Below are positions 20,330 through 30,377 of a stretch of 64,000 bases of DNA, in pieces. The translations under genes and the position numbers were made by a program. How positions within the stretch are numbered: the first letter of the stretch is position 1; every line of letters begins with the position of its first letter. The notes beneath the pieces were generated by a model that had not been told where the DNA came from, made no database searches, and saw only the letters and a program-made list of their open reading frames with translations. The stretch is from Allobosea thiooxidans (GTDB taxonomy: Bacteria; Pseudomonadota; Alphaproteobacteria; Rhizobiales; Beijerinckiaceae), in assembly GCF_900168195.1 (NCBI RefSeq), contig NZ_FUYX01000006.1, positions 186,001-250,000 of the forward strand, read 5' to 3'.

Positions 20330-21436
20330 ATGAACGCCCCCGTCAGACCCGGCGCCTTGAGCGCCGGCGCCCTGCCCATTGCCCTTGCCGAACCCGCGAT
20401 CCGCTTCGAGAAGGTGGGCAAGACCTATGCGGCGCGCAGCGGCCAGCAAGCCGTGAGCGCGCTCGCCGGCATCGATCTCTCCGTGCCCACCGGCAGCATC
20501 CTCGGCGTGATCGGCCGCTCCGGCGCCGGCAAGTCGACGTTGATCCGCCTCGTCAACGGCCTGGAGCGCGCCACCGACGGCCGCATCCTGATCCATGGCG
20601 AGGACGTCACGAAGCTGACCGAATCCGGCTGGCGTTCGCAGCGGCGCCGGATCGGCATGATCTTCCAGCACTTCAACCTGCTCTCCTCGCGCACCGTCTT
20701 CGACAATGTCGCGCTGCCGCTGGAGATCGCCGGCACGCCGCGCGCCGAAATCGCCGCCAAGGTCGAGCGGCTGCTCGCGCTCGTCGGCCTGGCCGACAAG
20801 AGCGAACGCTATCCGGCAGAACTCTCGGGCGGGCAGAAGCAGCGCGTCGGCATCGCCCGGGCGCTCGCCACGGACCCCAAGGTGCTGCTCTGCGACGAGG
20901 CCACCTCGGCGCTCGACCCCGAGACGACGCGCTCGATCCTGGCGCTGCTGCGCCAGGTCAACCGTGAGCTCGGCATCACCATCCTGCTGATCACCCACGA
21001 GATCCCGGTGATCAAGGAGATCTGCGACCGTGTCGCGGTGATCGAGGGCGGGCGGATCGTCGAGGAAGGCGAGACCTTCGCCGTCTTCACCGCCCCGCAG
21101 CATCCGACGACCGCGCGCTTCGTCGAGACCGTGACCGGCGTCGAGGTGCCCGAGCACCTCGCCAGCCGCCTGCGCACGGAAGCACGACCCGGCGACAGCC
21201 TGGTCCTGCGCATCACCTTCATCGGCGAGAACGCCACGGCCCCTGTGATCAGCCGGCTGAGCGCGATCGTCGGGATCGACGTCAACATCCTGGCCGGGCG
21301 GATCGACGCGATCGCCGGCCAGCCCTTCGGCAGCCTGCTGGTCTCGGTGCCCTCGCGCGCTCCGGAAAGCGAAGCGGTGCTCGGCGCCCTGAAGAGCCTC
21401 GGGCTCAAGGCGGAGGTGATCGGCCATGTCTCCTGA
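20330..21436 (+). CDS. metN: Methionine ABC transporter ATP-binding protein
   Basis: ATPase of the D/L-methionine importer. About 368 residues from the ATG at 20330; the ATG at 20327 is only two bases past the GAGG, and a longer frame to 20279 reads through the preceding small ORF. Walker A is GRSGAGKST, the signature LSGGQKQRVGIARAL, Walker B VLLCDEATSALD and the H-loop LLITHEI. Residues about 275-365 form the C-terminal NIL domain that binds methionine and inhibits transport when cytoplasmic methionine is high. It overlaps metI by 11 bases. The extra 30-residue N terminus rich in Ala/Pro is longer than E. coli MetN. Confidence 0.96.
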   Translation: MNAPVRPGALSAGALPIALAEPAIRFEKVGKTYAARSGQQAVSALAGIDLSVPTGSILGVIGRSGAGKSTLIRLVNGLERATDGRILIHGEDVTKLTESGWRSQRRRIGMIFQHFNLLSSRTVFDNVALPLEIAGTPRAEIAAKVERLLALVGLADKSERYPAELSGGQKQRVGIARALATDPKVLLCDEATSALDPETTRSILALLRQVNRELGITILLITHEIPVIKEICDRVAVIEGGRIVEEGETFAVFTAPQHPTTARFVETVTGVEVPEHLASRLRTEARPGDSLVLRITFIGENATAPVISRLSAIVGIDVNILAGRIDAIAGQPFGSLLVSVPSRAPESEAVLGALKSLGLKAEVIGHVS

Positions 21437-22091
21437 ACTCATCCGCCTGATCTGGCAGTCGACGCTCGACACTCTGGTCATGGTCGCGGTCGCCGGCGGC
21501 ATCGCGACGCTGCTGGGCCTGCCGCTCGGCGTCTTCCTTGCCACCAGCAAGCGCGGCGAGCTCTTTGCCGCGCCCGCCGCCAACGCCGTTCTGGGCGTGC
21601 TGGTCAACGCCACCCGCTCGACGCCCTTCATCATCCTGGTCGTCGCGATCATCCCGTTCACCCGGCTCGTCGCCGGCACCTCGATCGGTACCGCGGCCGC
21701 GATCGTGCCGCTGACCGTCGCCGCGACGCCCTTCATCGCGAGGCTGATCGAAGGCGCGGTGCGCGAGGTCGACCAGGGGCTGGTCGAGGCCGCGCGCGCC
21801 ATGGGTGCCACGCCCGTCCAGATCGTGCGCAAGGTGCTGGTACCCGAGGCGCTGCCGGCGATCGTGCTCGGCCTGACGCTCGCTTTGGTCAGCCTGATCG
21901 GCTTCTCCGCCATGGTCGGCGCGGTCGGCGGCGGCGGGCTCGGCGATCTCGGCATCCGCTACGGCTACCAGCGCTTCATGCCCGATGTGATGGCGGTCGT
22001 CGTCGCCGTGCTCATCGTCCTCGTCCAGCTCGTCCAGAGCATCGGAGACCGCCTGGCGCGCCGCCTCAACAAGCGCCTGCGCCACGCCTGA
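21426..22091 (+). CDS. metI: Methionine ABC transporter permease
   Basis: A 221-residue permease with about five membrane helices. The EAA loop that contacts MetN reads EAARAMGATPVQIVRKVLVP, followed by GFSAMVGAVGGGGLGDLGIR, a segment characteristic of MetI. The start codon ATG 21426 lies inside the end of metN, giving an 11-base overlap and translational coupling. It works as a homodimer with MetN2 and receives methionine from MetQ, encoded 38 bases downstream. Confidence 0.96.
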   Translation: MSPELIRLIWQSTLDTLVMVAVAGGIATLLGLPLGVFLATSKRGELFAAPAANAVLGVLVNATRSTPFIILVVAIIPFTRLVAGTSIGTAAAIVPLTVAATPFIARLIEGAVREVDQGLVEAARAMGATPVQIVRKVLVPEALPAIVLGLTLALVSLIGFSAMVGAVGGGGLGDLGIRYGYQRFMPDVMAVVVAVLIVLVQLVQSIGDRLARRLNKRLRHA

Positions 22092-22129
22092 CCCGTCATC
22101 CCATCCGTTCAATCGAAGGAAACCGCATC

Positions 22130-22930
22130 ATGACCATCTCGTTCAGCCGCCGCGCCGCGCTCGCCGCCGGCCTCTCCTTGGCCTTCGCCGCCGGCCCCGC
22201 CCTCGCCCAGCAGAATCAGGTGCTCCGCATCGGCGTCACGCCCGGCCCGCATGCCGAAATCCTGGAGAAGGTGAAGCCGCTCGCGGCGCAGAAGGGCCTC
22301 GACCTCAAGATCACCGAGTTCTCCGACTATGTCGTGCCGAACCAGGCGCTCGACGCCGGCGAGCTGGAGGCCAACTCCTTCCAGCACGAGCCCTATCTCG
22401 ACAACCAGGTGAAGGATCGCGGCTACAAGATCGTCAAGGTCGGCCTGACCGTGAACTTCCCGATCGGCATCTACTCGTCGAAGTACAAGAGCTGGGCCGA
22501 GATCCCGGACGGCGCCACCATCGCCATCCCGAACGACCCGACCAATGGCGGGCGCGTGCTGCTGCTGCTGCAGGACAAGGGCGCGATCAAGCTGAAGGAC
22601 GGCGTCGGCTTCAAGCCGACCGTCGCCGACATCACCGCCAATCCGAAGAAGTTCAAGATCATCGAGCTCGAGGCCGCCCAGACGCCGCGTTCGCTGGCCG
22701 ACGTCGCCGCCGCCGCGATCAATACCAACTACGCGGTCGACGCCAAGATCGAGCCGACCTCCGCCATCCTGCGCGAGGACGCCAAGGGCCCCTATGTCAA
22801 CCTGATCGCGGTTCGCGCCACCGACAAGGACAAGCCCTGGGTCAAGACGCTGGTCGACGTCTACCACAGCCCGGAAATCAAGAGCTTCATCGCCGAGCGC
22901 TACAAGGGCGCCGTGCTGGCCGGCTGGTAA
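22130..22930 (+). CDS. metQ: Methionine-binding protein of the Met ABC transporter
   Basis: A 266-residue NlpA-family binding protein. The signal region SFSRRAALAAGLSLAFAAG has a twin-Arg and a cleavage-like ALAQ, but no Cys lipobox, so unlike E. coli MetQ this should be a soluble periplasmic protein; Tat export is possible. VLRIGVTPGPHAEILEKVK opens the mature part, followed by ITEFSDYVVPNQALDAGELE and NSFQHEPYLD, typical of MetQ. It follows metI by 38 bases, with GAAGGAAA before the ATG. The operon ends in a strong terminator. Confidence 0.95.
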   Translation: MTISFSRRAALAAGLSLAFAAGPALAQQNQVLRIGVTPGPHAEILEKVKPLAAQKGLDLKITEFSDYVVPNQALDAGELEANSFQHEPYLDNQVKDRGYKIVKVGLTVNFPIGIYSSKYKSWAEIPDGATIAIPNDPTNGGRVLLLLQDKGAIKLKDGVGFKPTVADITANPKKFKIIELEAAQTPRSLADVAAAAINTNYAVDAKIEPTSAILREDAKGPYVNLIAVRATDKDKPWVKTLVDVYHSPEIKSFIAERYKGAVLAGW

Positions 22931-22972
22931 CCCTCTCCTCCCACCTGGCTTTCGATCATCGGCCAGGCACCT

Positions 22973-23001
22973 GCCCGGATGCTCGCGCATCCGGGCTTTT
23001 T
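22973..23001 (+). terminator. Rho-independent terminator of the met operon
   Basis: A 10-bp perfect stem GCCCGGATGC / GCATCCGGGC with a four-base TCGC loop, followed by TTTTT at 22997-23001, 42 bases after the metQ stop. Confidence 0.92.
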
Positions 23002-23010
23002 GTTGTGCTC

Positions 23011-23104
23011 GTCATGGTCGGGCTTGACCCGACCATCTCGGAAACCAGCATGCTCTGGTCATGAGATTCTCGGGTCTGCGCTTCGCTTCGCCCGAGAATG
23101 ACGC
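23011..23104. repeat. Palindromic intergenic repeat, family D (copy 1)
   Basis: The left arm pair GTCATGGTCGGG..CCCGACCATC and a right half containing TCTCGGG..CCCGAGAATGAC are separated by a short spacer. Related to copies at 48301 and 53759. It lies between the met terminator and the convergent phytase-like gene. Confidence 0.75.
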
Positions 23105-23115
23105 GGTCGGCTCAC

Positions 23116-25317
23116 TCAGTTCCCGATCTTGCCGAAAGCGAAGAACTGGGTCTCGCCGGAGGAATCGTCGACGCCGTCATTGTCGGTGACGACGAAGAGG
23201 TTGCCGGCCTTGTCGACCGTCATGCCCTCGACCTTGTCGAGGCCATAGCCGCCGGCCTTCATCAGGTCCGGCGTCAGGTCGCGCAGCAGGGTCTTCGTCA
23301 CGGTCGGGATTTCGCCAGCGCCGATGGCCGCGGGCTTCAGCCCCTTCACCGAGAAGGTCTGGAGCGTCTTCACCGCCTTGGCGCCGAAGCCGTTATCGCG
23401 CTCGATCACGGCGAAGCGGTCATCGCCGAGGACGACGAGCTCGGAGAGGCCCATCCAGAAGCCCGCGGCCGGCTGCGACAGCGGGTAATGCAGCACGCCC
23501 CATTCCCTGGTCGCCGGCTTGTAGGACAGGAGCTTGGCCTTGCCCTTCGGATCGTCCTTCCACTCGCGCTGCACGGCGAGCCAGACGGTCTCCTCGGCGC
23601 CGCTGCCGGTGACCGCCACGCCTTCGAGGCCGAAGCGGACCGCGTGCTTCGCCAGGGCTTCCGGCAGACGGATCTCCTCCTCGACCTCGCCCTTGGCCGA
23701 GACGCGCAGCAGGATGTCCGCGAGCGGCGCGTCCTTCTTCTCGGGATTGCCCTCCGAAGCCAGCCAGAAGCCGCCGCCCTCGCGGGTCGCGATGCCCTCG
23801 AGGTCGTAGGCGGCCGGCTGGCCGTCCTTGGTCACGGTGATGGCGGCGGTGATCTTCGCGGGCTTCTGCGTCGCGTCGATCTGCAGGATGCGGGACGGCG
23901 CATAGGCGCTGTCGGTGATCGAGAAGAGCTTGCCCGGCGCGGCGCGATCGGCGGCGAGGCCCGACAGCGCGCCCCAGCCGATCGGCAGGCCGTTCTCGTT
24001 CTCGGACTGGATGGTGGGATAGGCAGCGGCCTGCTCGGCGCGGCGATAGATCATCACCGCCGAACGGGCGCCGCCCTTCGCGCCGACATCGGTCTCCGAA
24101 GCCGAGACGAAGAGGTCGCGCTGCGGGATGGCGAGCAGGCCCTCCGGGCCGATGCCGGTCGGCAGGGCCTGCAGGAAGCGCGGCGCCTTGCCGGCGCCCT
24201 CGTCCCTGTAGACCAGCACCAGCGAGGCGCGCTCCAGGCCGACGAAGATCAGGCGATCGTTGCCATAGGTCGCGACCTCGATGCCCTCGGGCTCGCTGCC
24301 CTTCGCGCCCGAGCGCTTCTCGGGATAATGGCCCAGCCGCATGGCGATGTGGTCGACATCCGAACCGGAATCGAACTCGACCGTGCCGTCCTTGCGGAAG
24401 ATCGAGAAGCCGCGCGAGCCGCCCTTCCAGTCGCCTTCATTGGCGGTGACGAAGCGGTCACTGTCGAGCCAGCGCACGGCATCGGGCTCGCGCGCGACGC
24501 CCTTCAGCTCCTCGACCGGCTTGATCTGGCCGTCGCGGGTCTTGTCGATGTTCTTGAGGTCGACCGTGCCGGCCGGGAAATGCGCCACCACCTTGCCGGT
24601 CTTCGAGTCCACGACGGCGATGTGGTTGTTCTCCTGCAGCGTCACCACGACGAGGCCGTCATGATTGGCGTCGACGAATTCCGGCTCCGGATCGGTCGGC
24701 TCGACGGCGGCGAGGCCGGTCAGGTCGACGAGCTGGCGGGTGGCGCAGTCGATGGCGCCGTCCTTGATGCCGATCAGGGTGAGGTTGCCGGCGGGAAGCT
24801 GCGGCAGGGCGCCCTTGTTCAGCTTCTCGTCGCGCTCGTTCTCGATGGCGATGACGATCTTGCCCTTGTCCTTGGTCAGCGTGACCGAGTCGGGCTGGCC
24901 GCCGAGGTCGCATTTGGCGACGACCTGCTTGGTCTTGAGGTCGACGGTGGCGAGATGGCCGGCCGGCTCCTTGAAATTGTCGCCGGAGGTGACGACGGCG
25001 ACGAAGGCCTTGTCGCCGAGGATCGTGACCGAGGTGGATTCGCCCTCGAGCGGAACGAAACCGGCAGGCTTGGGATTGGCGGGATCGGCGATGTCGATGA
25101 GCCCGAGCGCCTTCTGCTCGGCGTCGGTATAGGCGAGCAGCGTGCCGTCGCCATTGGCGGCGATGATCTCGGAAACGGTCTTCTTCGCCGGATCGCGATC
25201 GGCCGGCAGATTCTGCGGCACGGAGAAGGTGGCGATCCGGTTGAACAGCGGCTCGGCCACGGCCGTGCCGCTGAGCAGGACAGCGGCGAGAGCCGCGAGG
25301 ACGAAGGGCTGGCGCAT
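23116..25317 (-). CDS. Secreted esterase-like/phytase-like beta-propeller protein
   Basis: A 733-residue exported protein with signal peptide MRQPFVLAALAAVLLSGTAV-AEP. The N-terminal half (about 25-420) has repeated propeller-like blades such as LGLIDIADPANPKPAGFVPL and HIAVVDSKTGKVVAHFPAG, resembling choice-of-anchor or surface-layer proteins. The C-terminal half (about 430-730) has YDLEGIATREGGGFWLASEG, VAVTGSGAEETVWLAVQRE and DKVEGMTVDKAGNLFVVTDN, the pattern of the esterase-like activity of phytase domain. It may hydrolyse phosphate esters or bind metal in the periplasm; I cannot name a substrate. It is convergent with metQ and followed upstream by a membrane protein gene on the same strand. 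Confidence 0.83.
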   Translation of the reverse strand: MRQPFVLAALAAVLLSGTAVAEPLFNRIATFSVPQNLPADRDPAKKTVSEIIAANGDGTLLAYTDAEQKALGLIDIADPANPKPAGFVPLEGESTSVTILGDKAFVAVVTSGDNFKEPAGHLATVDLKTKQVVAKCDLGGQPDSVTLTKDKGKIVIAIENERDEKLNKGALPQLPAGNLTLIGIKDGAIDCATRQLVDLTGLAAVEPTDPEPEFVDANHDGLVVVTLQENNHIAVVDSKTGKVVAHFPAGTVDLKNIDKTRDGQIKPVEELKGVAREPDAVRWLDSDRFVTANEGDWKGGSRGFSIFRKDGTVEFDSGSDVDHIAMRLGHYPEKRSGAKGSEPEGIEVATYGNDRLIFVGLERASLVLVYRDEGAGKAPRFLQALPTGIGPEGLLAIPQRDLFVSASETDVGAKGGARSAVMIYRRAEQAAAYPTIQSENENGLPIGWGALSGLAADRAAPGKLFSITDSAYAPSRILQIDATQKPAKITAAITVTKDGQPAAYDLEGIATREGGGFWLASEGNPEKKDAPLADILLRVSAKGEVEEEIRLPEALAKHAVRFGLEGVAVTGSGAEETVWLAVQREWKDDPKGKAKLLSYKPATREWGVLHYPLSQPAAGFWMGLSELVVLGDDRFAVIERDNGFGAKAVKTLQTFSVKGLKPAAIGAGEIPTVTKTLLRDLTPDLMKAGGYGLDKVEGMTVDKAGNLFVVTDNDGVDDSSGETQFFAFGKIGN

Positions 25318-25388
25318 GGATTCTCACCGCTGACGGAAACAGAGGCCCGTCGGCTAATCAGCCCATGCGACAGCCGCATGACGATCCG

Positions 25389-25823
25389 TCACCGCAGCGC
25401 CGGGCTCTCGCCATCCGCGTGCGAAAGGAGGGCGACGCCGGAGCGCCGGAGGCCGAGCACCTCCAGCTCGGTGACGATGGCGACGGCGGCGGCCTGCGCC
25501 AGCACGAAGGCGATGCCGAGCCCGGTCGGCGCGAACCAGCCGAGCAGGAGAATCGCCAGGCTGTCGACGATCCAGACGAGGTTGATGCCGATGACGGCGT
25601 AGACGGCGAGGCGCGGCAGCGCCTTGCGGCTCGCGAGGAAGCCGAGCAGCGCCGCGCAGGGCAGCAGCAGGAGGCCCGCACCGCGCAGAAGCGCCTCCGG
25701 CAGGCCAAGCGGCGCGGCGAGCGGTCCGGCGGCCGTGGCGAGCAGCAGGCCCATGCCGGCGCAGGCGGCGGCATCGAGAGCGAGCGCGTTGCGCAGGAGG
25801 GGCGAGGACTGGATGAACGACAT
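25389..25823 (-). CDS. Four-helix hypothetical membrane protein
   Basis: A 144-residue protein with four hydrophobic stretches (ACAGMGLLLATAAGPL, AGLLLLPCAALLGFL, YAVIGINLVWIVDSLAI, GLGIAFVLAQAAAVAIV). I recall similar small four-helix proteins next to XRE regulators of the MmyB type, but know of no established function. The start at 25823 has GGAAAATG-type purine-rich sequence upstream. It is divergent from the XRE regulator with about 130 bases between start codons, so it is the most likely target of that regulator. Confidence 0.78.
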   Translation of the reverse strand: MSFIQSSPLLRNALALDAAACAGMGLLLATAAGPLAAPLGLPEALLRGAGLLLLPCAALLGFLASRKALPRLAVYAVIGINLVWIVDSLAILLLGWFAPTGLGIAFVLAQAAAVAIVTELEVLGLRRSGVALLSHADGESPALR

Positions 25824-25952
25824 GGCATTTTCCTTCCGGCTTGGGCATGGCGGCCCGGTGTCGATGCCGTGGATGCTGACGGCTCCGGGAAAGCGCGTCG
25901 ATTAAGCGGGAGGTAATTGGAACGGCTCGCCGGGATCACTAGCTTGCCTGCC

Positions 25953-26774
25953 ATGACCACGCATCACCCCCCCTCCCTCGGCGCCCTGCTCCGCGACTGG
26001 CGGCAGCTGCGCCGCTTCAGCCAGCTCGATCTCGCCCTCGAGGCCGAGATCTCGCAGAAGCATCTGAGCTTCATCGAGAGCGGCCGCTCGCGCCCGAGCC
26101 GCGAGATGGTGCTGCTGCTTGCCGAGCATCTCGCCGTGCCGCTGCGCGAACGCAACGCGCTGCTGCTCGCGGCGGGTTATGCGCCGATCTATCTGGAGCG
26201 CTCGCTGGAGGACCCGTCGCTGAAAGCCGCCCGCAGCGCGATCGACCTGATCCTCAAGGGTCACGAGCCCTATCCGGCGCTCGCGGTCGACCGGCACTGG
26301 ACGCTGCTCGCCGCCAACACCGCCGTCACCCGGCTGCTCGGCCTCGTCGCCGATGCCGAGCTGCTGCGCCCACCCGTCAATGTCCTGCGCCTGTCGCTGC
26401 ATCCGGACGGGTTCGCACCCTTCATCGTCAATTCCGCCGAATGGCGAGCCCATCTGCTGGCCCGGCTGCGCCAGCAGGTGCGGGCGACGGCAGATGCGAC
26501 GCTGGGCGCGCTCCTGACCGAGCTATCCGACTATCCGCAGCCCGGCGGCACCGGGAAGGGCCACCACGACAGCGAGGTGGAAGCCGGCATCGTCGTGCCG
26601 ATGCAGCTCAGGCTGGGCGAGACGGTGCTGTCGCTGATCTCGACGACGACGGTGTTCGGCACACCGGTCGACATCACGCTGTCCGAGCTCGCGCTGGAGA
26701 CCTTCTTCCCGGCGGACGCGGCCACGGCCGAGGCGCTGCACGCCCTCGCCGCAAACGGCAGCGGCACGGCCTAG
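25953..26774 (+). CDS. XRE-family regulator with MmyB-like ligand domain
   Basis: A 273-residue regulator. Residues about 8-65 are an XRE helix-turn-helix (LGALLRDWRQLRRFSQLDLA, ISQKHLSFIESGRSRPSREM). The rest matches the MmyB-like/MLTR ligand-binding domain: ALLLAAGYAPIYLERSLED, YPALAVDRHWTLLAANTAV and SLHPDGFAPFIVN are recurring motifs. Such regulators often control a divergent small membrane protein or oxidoreductase. ATG 25953 is the likely start; the frame is open 36 bases further. The divergent membrane-protein gene is the obvious candidate target. Confidence 0.88.
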   Translation: MTTHHPPSLGALLRDWRQLRRFSQLDLALEAEISQKHLSFIESGRSRPSREMVLLLAEHLAVPLRERNALLLAAGYAPIYLERSLEDPSLKAARSAIDLILKGHEPYPALAVDRHWTLLAANTAVTRLLGLVADAELLRPPVNVLRLSLHPDGFAPFIVNSAEWRAHLLARLRQQVRATADATLGALLTELSDYPQPGGTGKGHHDSEVEAGIVVPMQLRLGETVLSLISTTTVFGTPVDITLSELALETFFPADAATAEALHALAANGSGTA

Positions 26775-26858
26775 GCGACGCCACAGACGGGATCGCATGC
26801 GAAAACGCGAAAGGGCCGCCTCTCGGCGTCCCTTCGGCAATTCCGGCGCCACAATGGC

Positions 26859-27989
26859 TCAGGCCGTGCCGCCGAGCCCGCCGAGGAAATCCTTGACCCG
26901 GCCGAAGAAGCCGGCCGTCTCCGGATGATTGTTGTGCGAGCTCTCGCGCTCGAACTCCTCGAGCAGCTCGCGCTGGCGCATCGTGAGTTTCTGCGGCGTC
27001 TCGACCACGACCTGGATGTAGAGGTCGCCGACATCGCGCGAGCGCAGCACGCTCATGCCCTTGCCCTTCAGGCGGAACTGCTTGCCGGTCTGGGTTCCCT
27101 CCGGGATCTTCACCCGCGCCTGCTCGCCCGAAAGCGTCGGCACCTCGATCTCGCCGCCGAGCGCGGCCGAGACCAGCCCGATCGGCACGCGGCAGAACAG
27201 ATCGGCGCCATCGCGCTGGAAGATCGCGTGCGGCTTGATCGAGAGGAAGATGTAGAGATCGCCCGCAGGCCCGCCGCGCAGGCCGGCCTCGCCCTCGCCG
27301 GCGAGCCGGATGCGGGTGCCGTCCTCGACGCCGGCCGGAATGTTGACCGAAAGGGTGCGCTCGCGGGTGACGCGGCCGGCGCCCTGGCAGTTCTTGCAGG
27401 GGTCGTCGATGATCTCGCCGCGGCCCGAGCAGGTCGGGCAGGTGCGCTCGACCGAGAAGAAGCCCTGGTTGGCGCGGACGCGGCCATGGCCGCCGCAGGT
27501 GGGGCACTGGCGCGACTTCGAGCCCGGCTTGGCCCCGGTGCCGGAGCAGGATTCGCAGGAGACCGAGGTCGGCACCCGGATCGAGGCGTTCTTGCCGATG
27601 AAGGCCTCCTCCAGCCCGATCTCGAGATTGTAGCGCAGGTCGGCACCGCGCTCGCGGCCATTGGCGCTGCGCGGCCCGCCGCGCCGGGCGTCGCCGAAGA
27701 AGGAATCGAAGATGTCCGACATGAAATCGGAGAAATCGGCGTTTCCGCCGGCACCGCCGCCATTCTCGAAGGCCTGATGGCCGAAGCGATCATAGGCGGC
27801 GCGCTTCTGGCCGTCGGAGAGGACCTGATAGGCCTCGTTGATTTCCTTGAACTTGATCTCGGCTTCCTTGTCGCCGGGATTCTTGTCCGGATGATGCTGC
27901 ATCGCGAGCTTGCGGAAGGAGCTCTTGAGCTCGACCTCCGTCACGGTCCGGCTGACGCCGAGGATCTCGTAGTAATCGCGCTTCGACAT
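26859..27989 (-). CDS. dnaJ: Chaperone protein DnaJ
   Basis: Hsp40 co-chaperone of 376 residues. The J-domain has [20 protein letters not shown] and the HPD tripeptide in [11 protein letters not shown] that stimulates DnaK ATPase. A Gly/Asn-rich linker ([16 protein letters not shown]) follows. Four CxxCxGxG zinc repeats follow ([32 protein letters not shown]), then the C-terminal substrate-binding domains. The start at 27989 gives the standard [10 protein letters not shown]; a frame to 28046 is spurious. It is 155 bases downstream of dnaK on the same strand, with a palindromic repeat pair in the gap that could process or attenuate the dnaK-dnaJ message. Confidence 0.97.
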   Translation of the reverse strand: MSKRDYYEILGVSRTVTEVELKSSFRKLAMQHHPDKNPGDKEAEIKFKEINEAYQVLSDGQKRAAYDRFGHQAFENGGGAGGNADFSDFMSDIFDSFFGDARRGGPRSANGRERGADLRYNLEIGLEEAFIGKNASIRVPTSVSCESCSGTGAKPGSKSRQCPTCGGHGRVRANQGFFSVERTCPTCSGRGEIIDDPCKNCQGAGRVTRERTLSVNIPAGVEDGTRIRLAGEGEAGLRGGPAGDLYIFLSIKPHAIFQRDGADLFCRVPIGLVSAALGGEIEVPTLSGEQARVKIPEGTQTGKQFRLKGKGMSVLRSRDVGDLYIQVVVETPQKLTMRQRELLEEFERESSHNNHPETAGFFGRVKDFLGGLGGTA

Positions 27990-28020
27990 CGAAACGTCTG
28001 CCCCTTGCCTTTGACGCGCC

Positions 28021-28122
28021 ATGGCCGGGCGTGTCAGCCCGGCCATGCGCGACAGGCGTTGTCCATCCTGTCTTCACACCGCCCCGGAACGAGATGGCCG
28101 GGTCTCGAGCCCGGCCATCTGT
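28021..28122. repeat. Palindromic repeat pair between dnaK and dnaJ
   Basis: Two hairpins built on the same sequence: ATGGCCGGGC..GCCCGGCCAT at about 28021-28046 and GATGGCCGGG..CCCGGCCATC at about 28091-28121, separated by about 45 bases. They resemble the family D repeats elsewhere in the window. In a dnaK-dnaJ message they could stabilise upstream dnaK mRNA and lower dnaJ yield, which is inference. Confidence 0.7.
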
Positions 28123-28144
28123 CGCGTTCCGCGACGAACGCGGA

Positions 28145-30058
<1,914 letters not shown>

Positions 30059-30203
30059 GGATGGGATCCCTTTCGATTGAGCAGATCGCCGACCCACGAC
30101 GCATTCCCGCCGCCGGCCGGCCCATGGACCGGACCGCCCCCGCTTCAGCGGCGAACGAACCGGCATTCCACGTTTGACGGTGGTTAAACCGCCCCTTGGC
30201 GGC

Positions 30204-30237
30204 GTATATAGTGAGGGTGTTCCCGCCCTTGCAAGAC
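30204..30237 (-). promoter_or_regulatory. Candidate RpoH (heat-shock) promoter of dnaK
   Basis: On the minus strand, CTTGCA (complement of 30230-30235) is followed about 16-17 bases later by a CACTATATA-like -10 (complement of about 30205-30213). Alphaproteobacterial RpoH promoters follow CTTG - 17/18 bases - C.TATnT as I recall. This would give a dnaK leader of roughly 140 bases. Confidence 0.6.
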
Positions 30238-30377
30238 AGGCGAGCCGATTAAGGAGCGGGGATGGCGGACTGCGGAGCCGAACCGGCGTTTTCGCGGCCA
30301 CTGTGTCCTTGCCGCCCTTGTGCCGCCGCGGCCCTGCCGTCATGCAGGAAGGCCGATCCATTCGCGCATGGACAGCC

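Noticed and set aside
23098-25602. 834-codon open frame antisense to the phytase-like gene
   Set aside because: The minus-strand protein has a signal peptide and propeller/phytase motifs; the plus-strand frame has neither a ribosome-binding site nor a domain.
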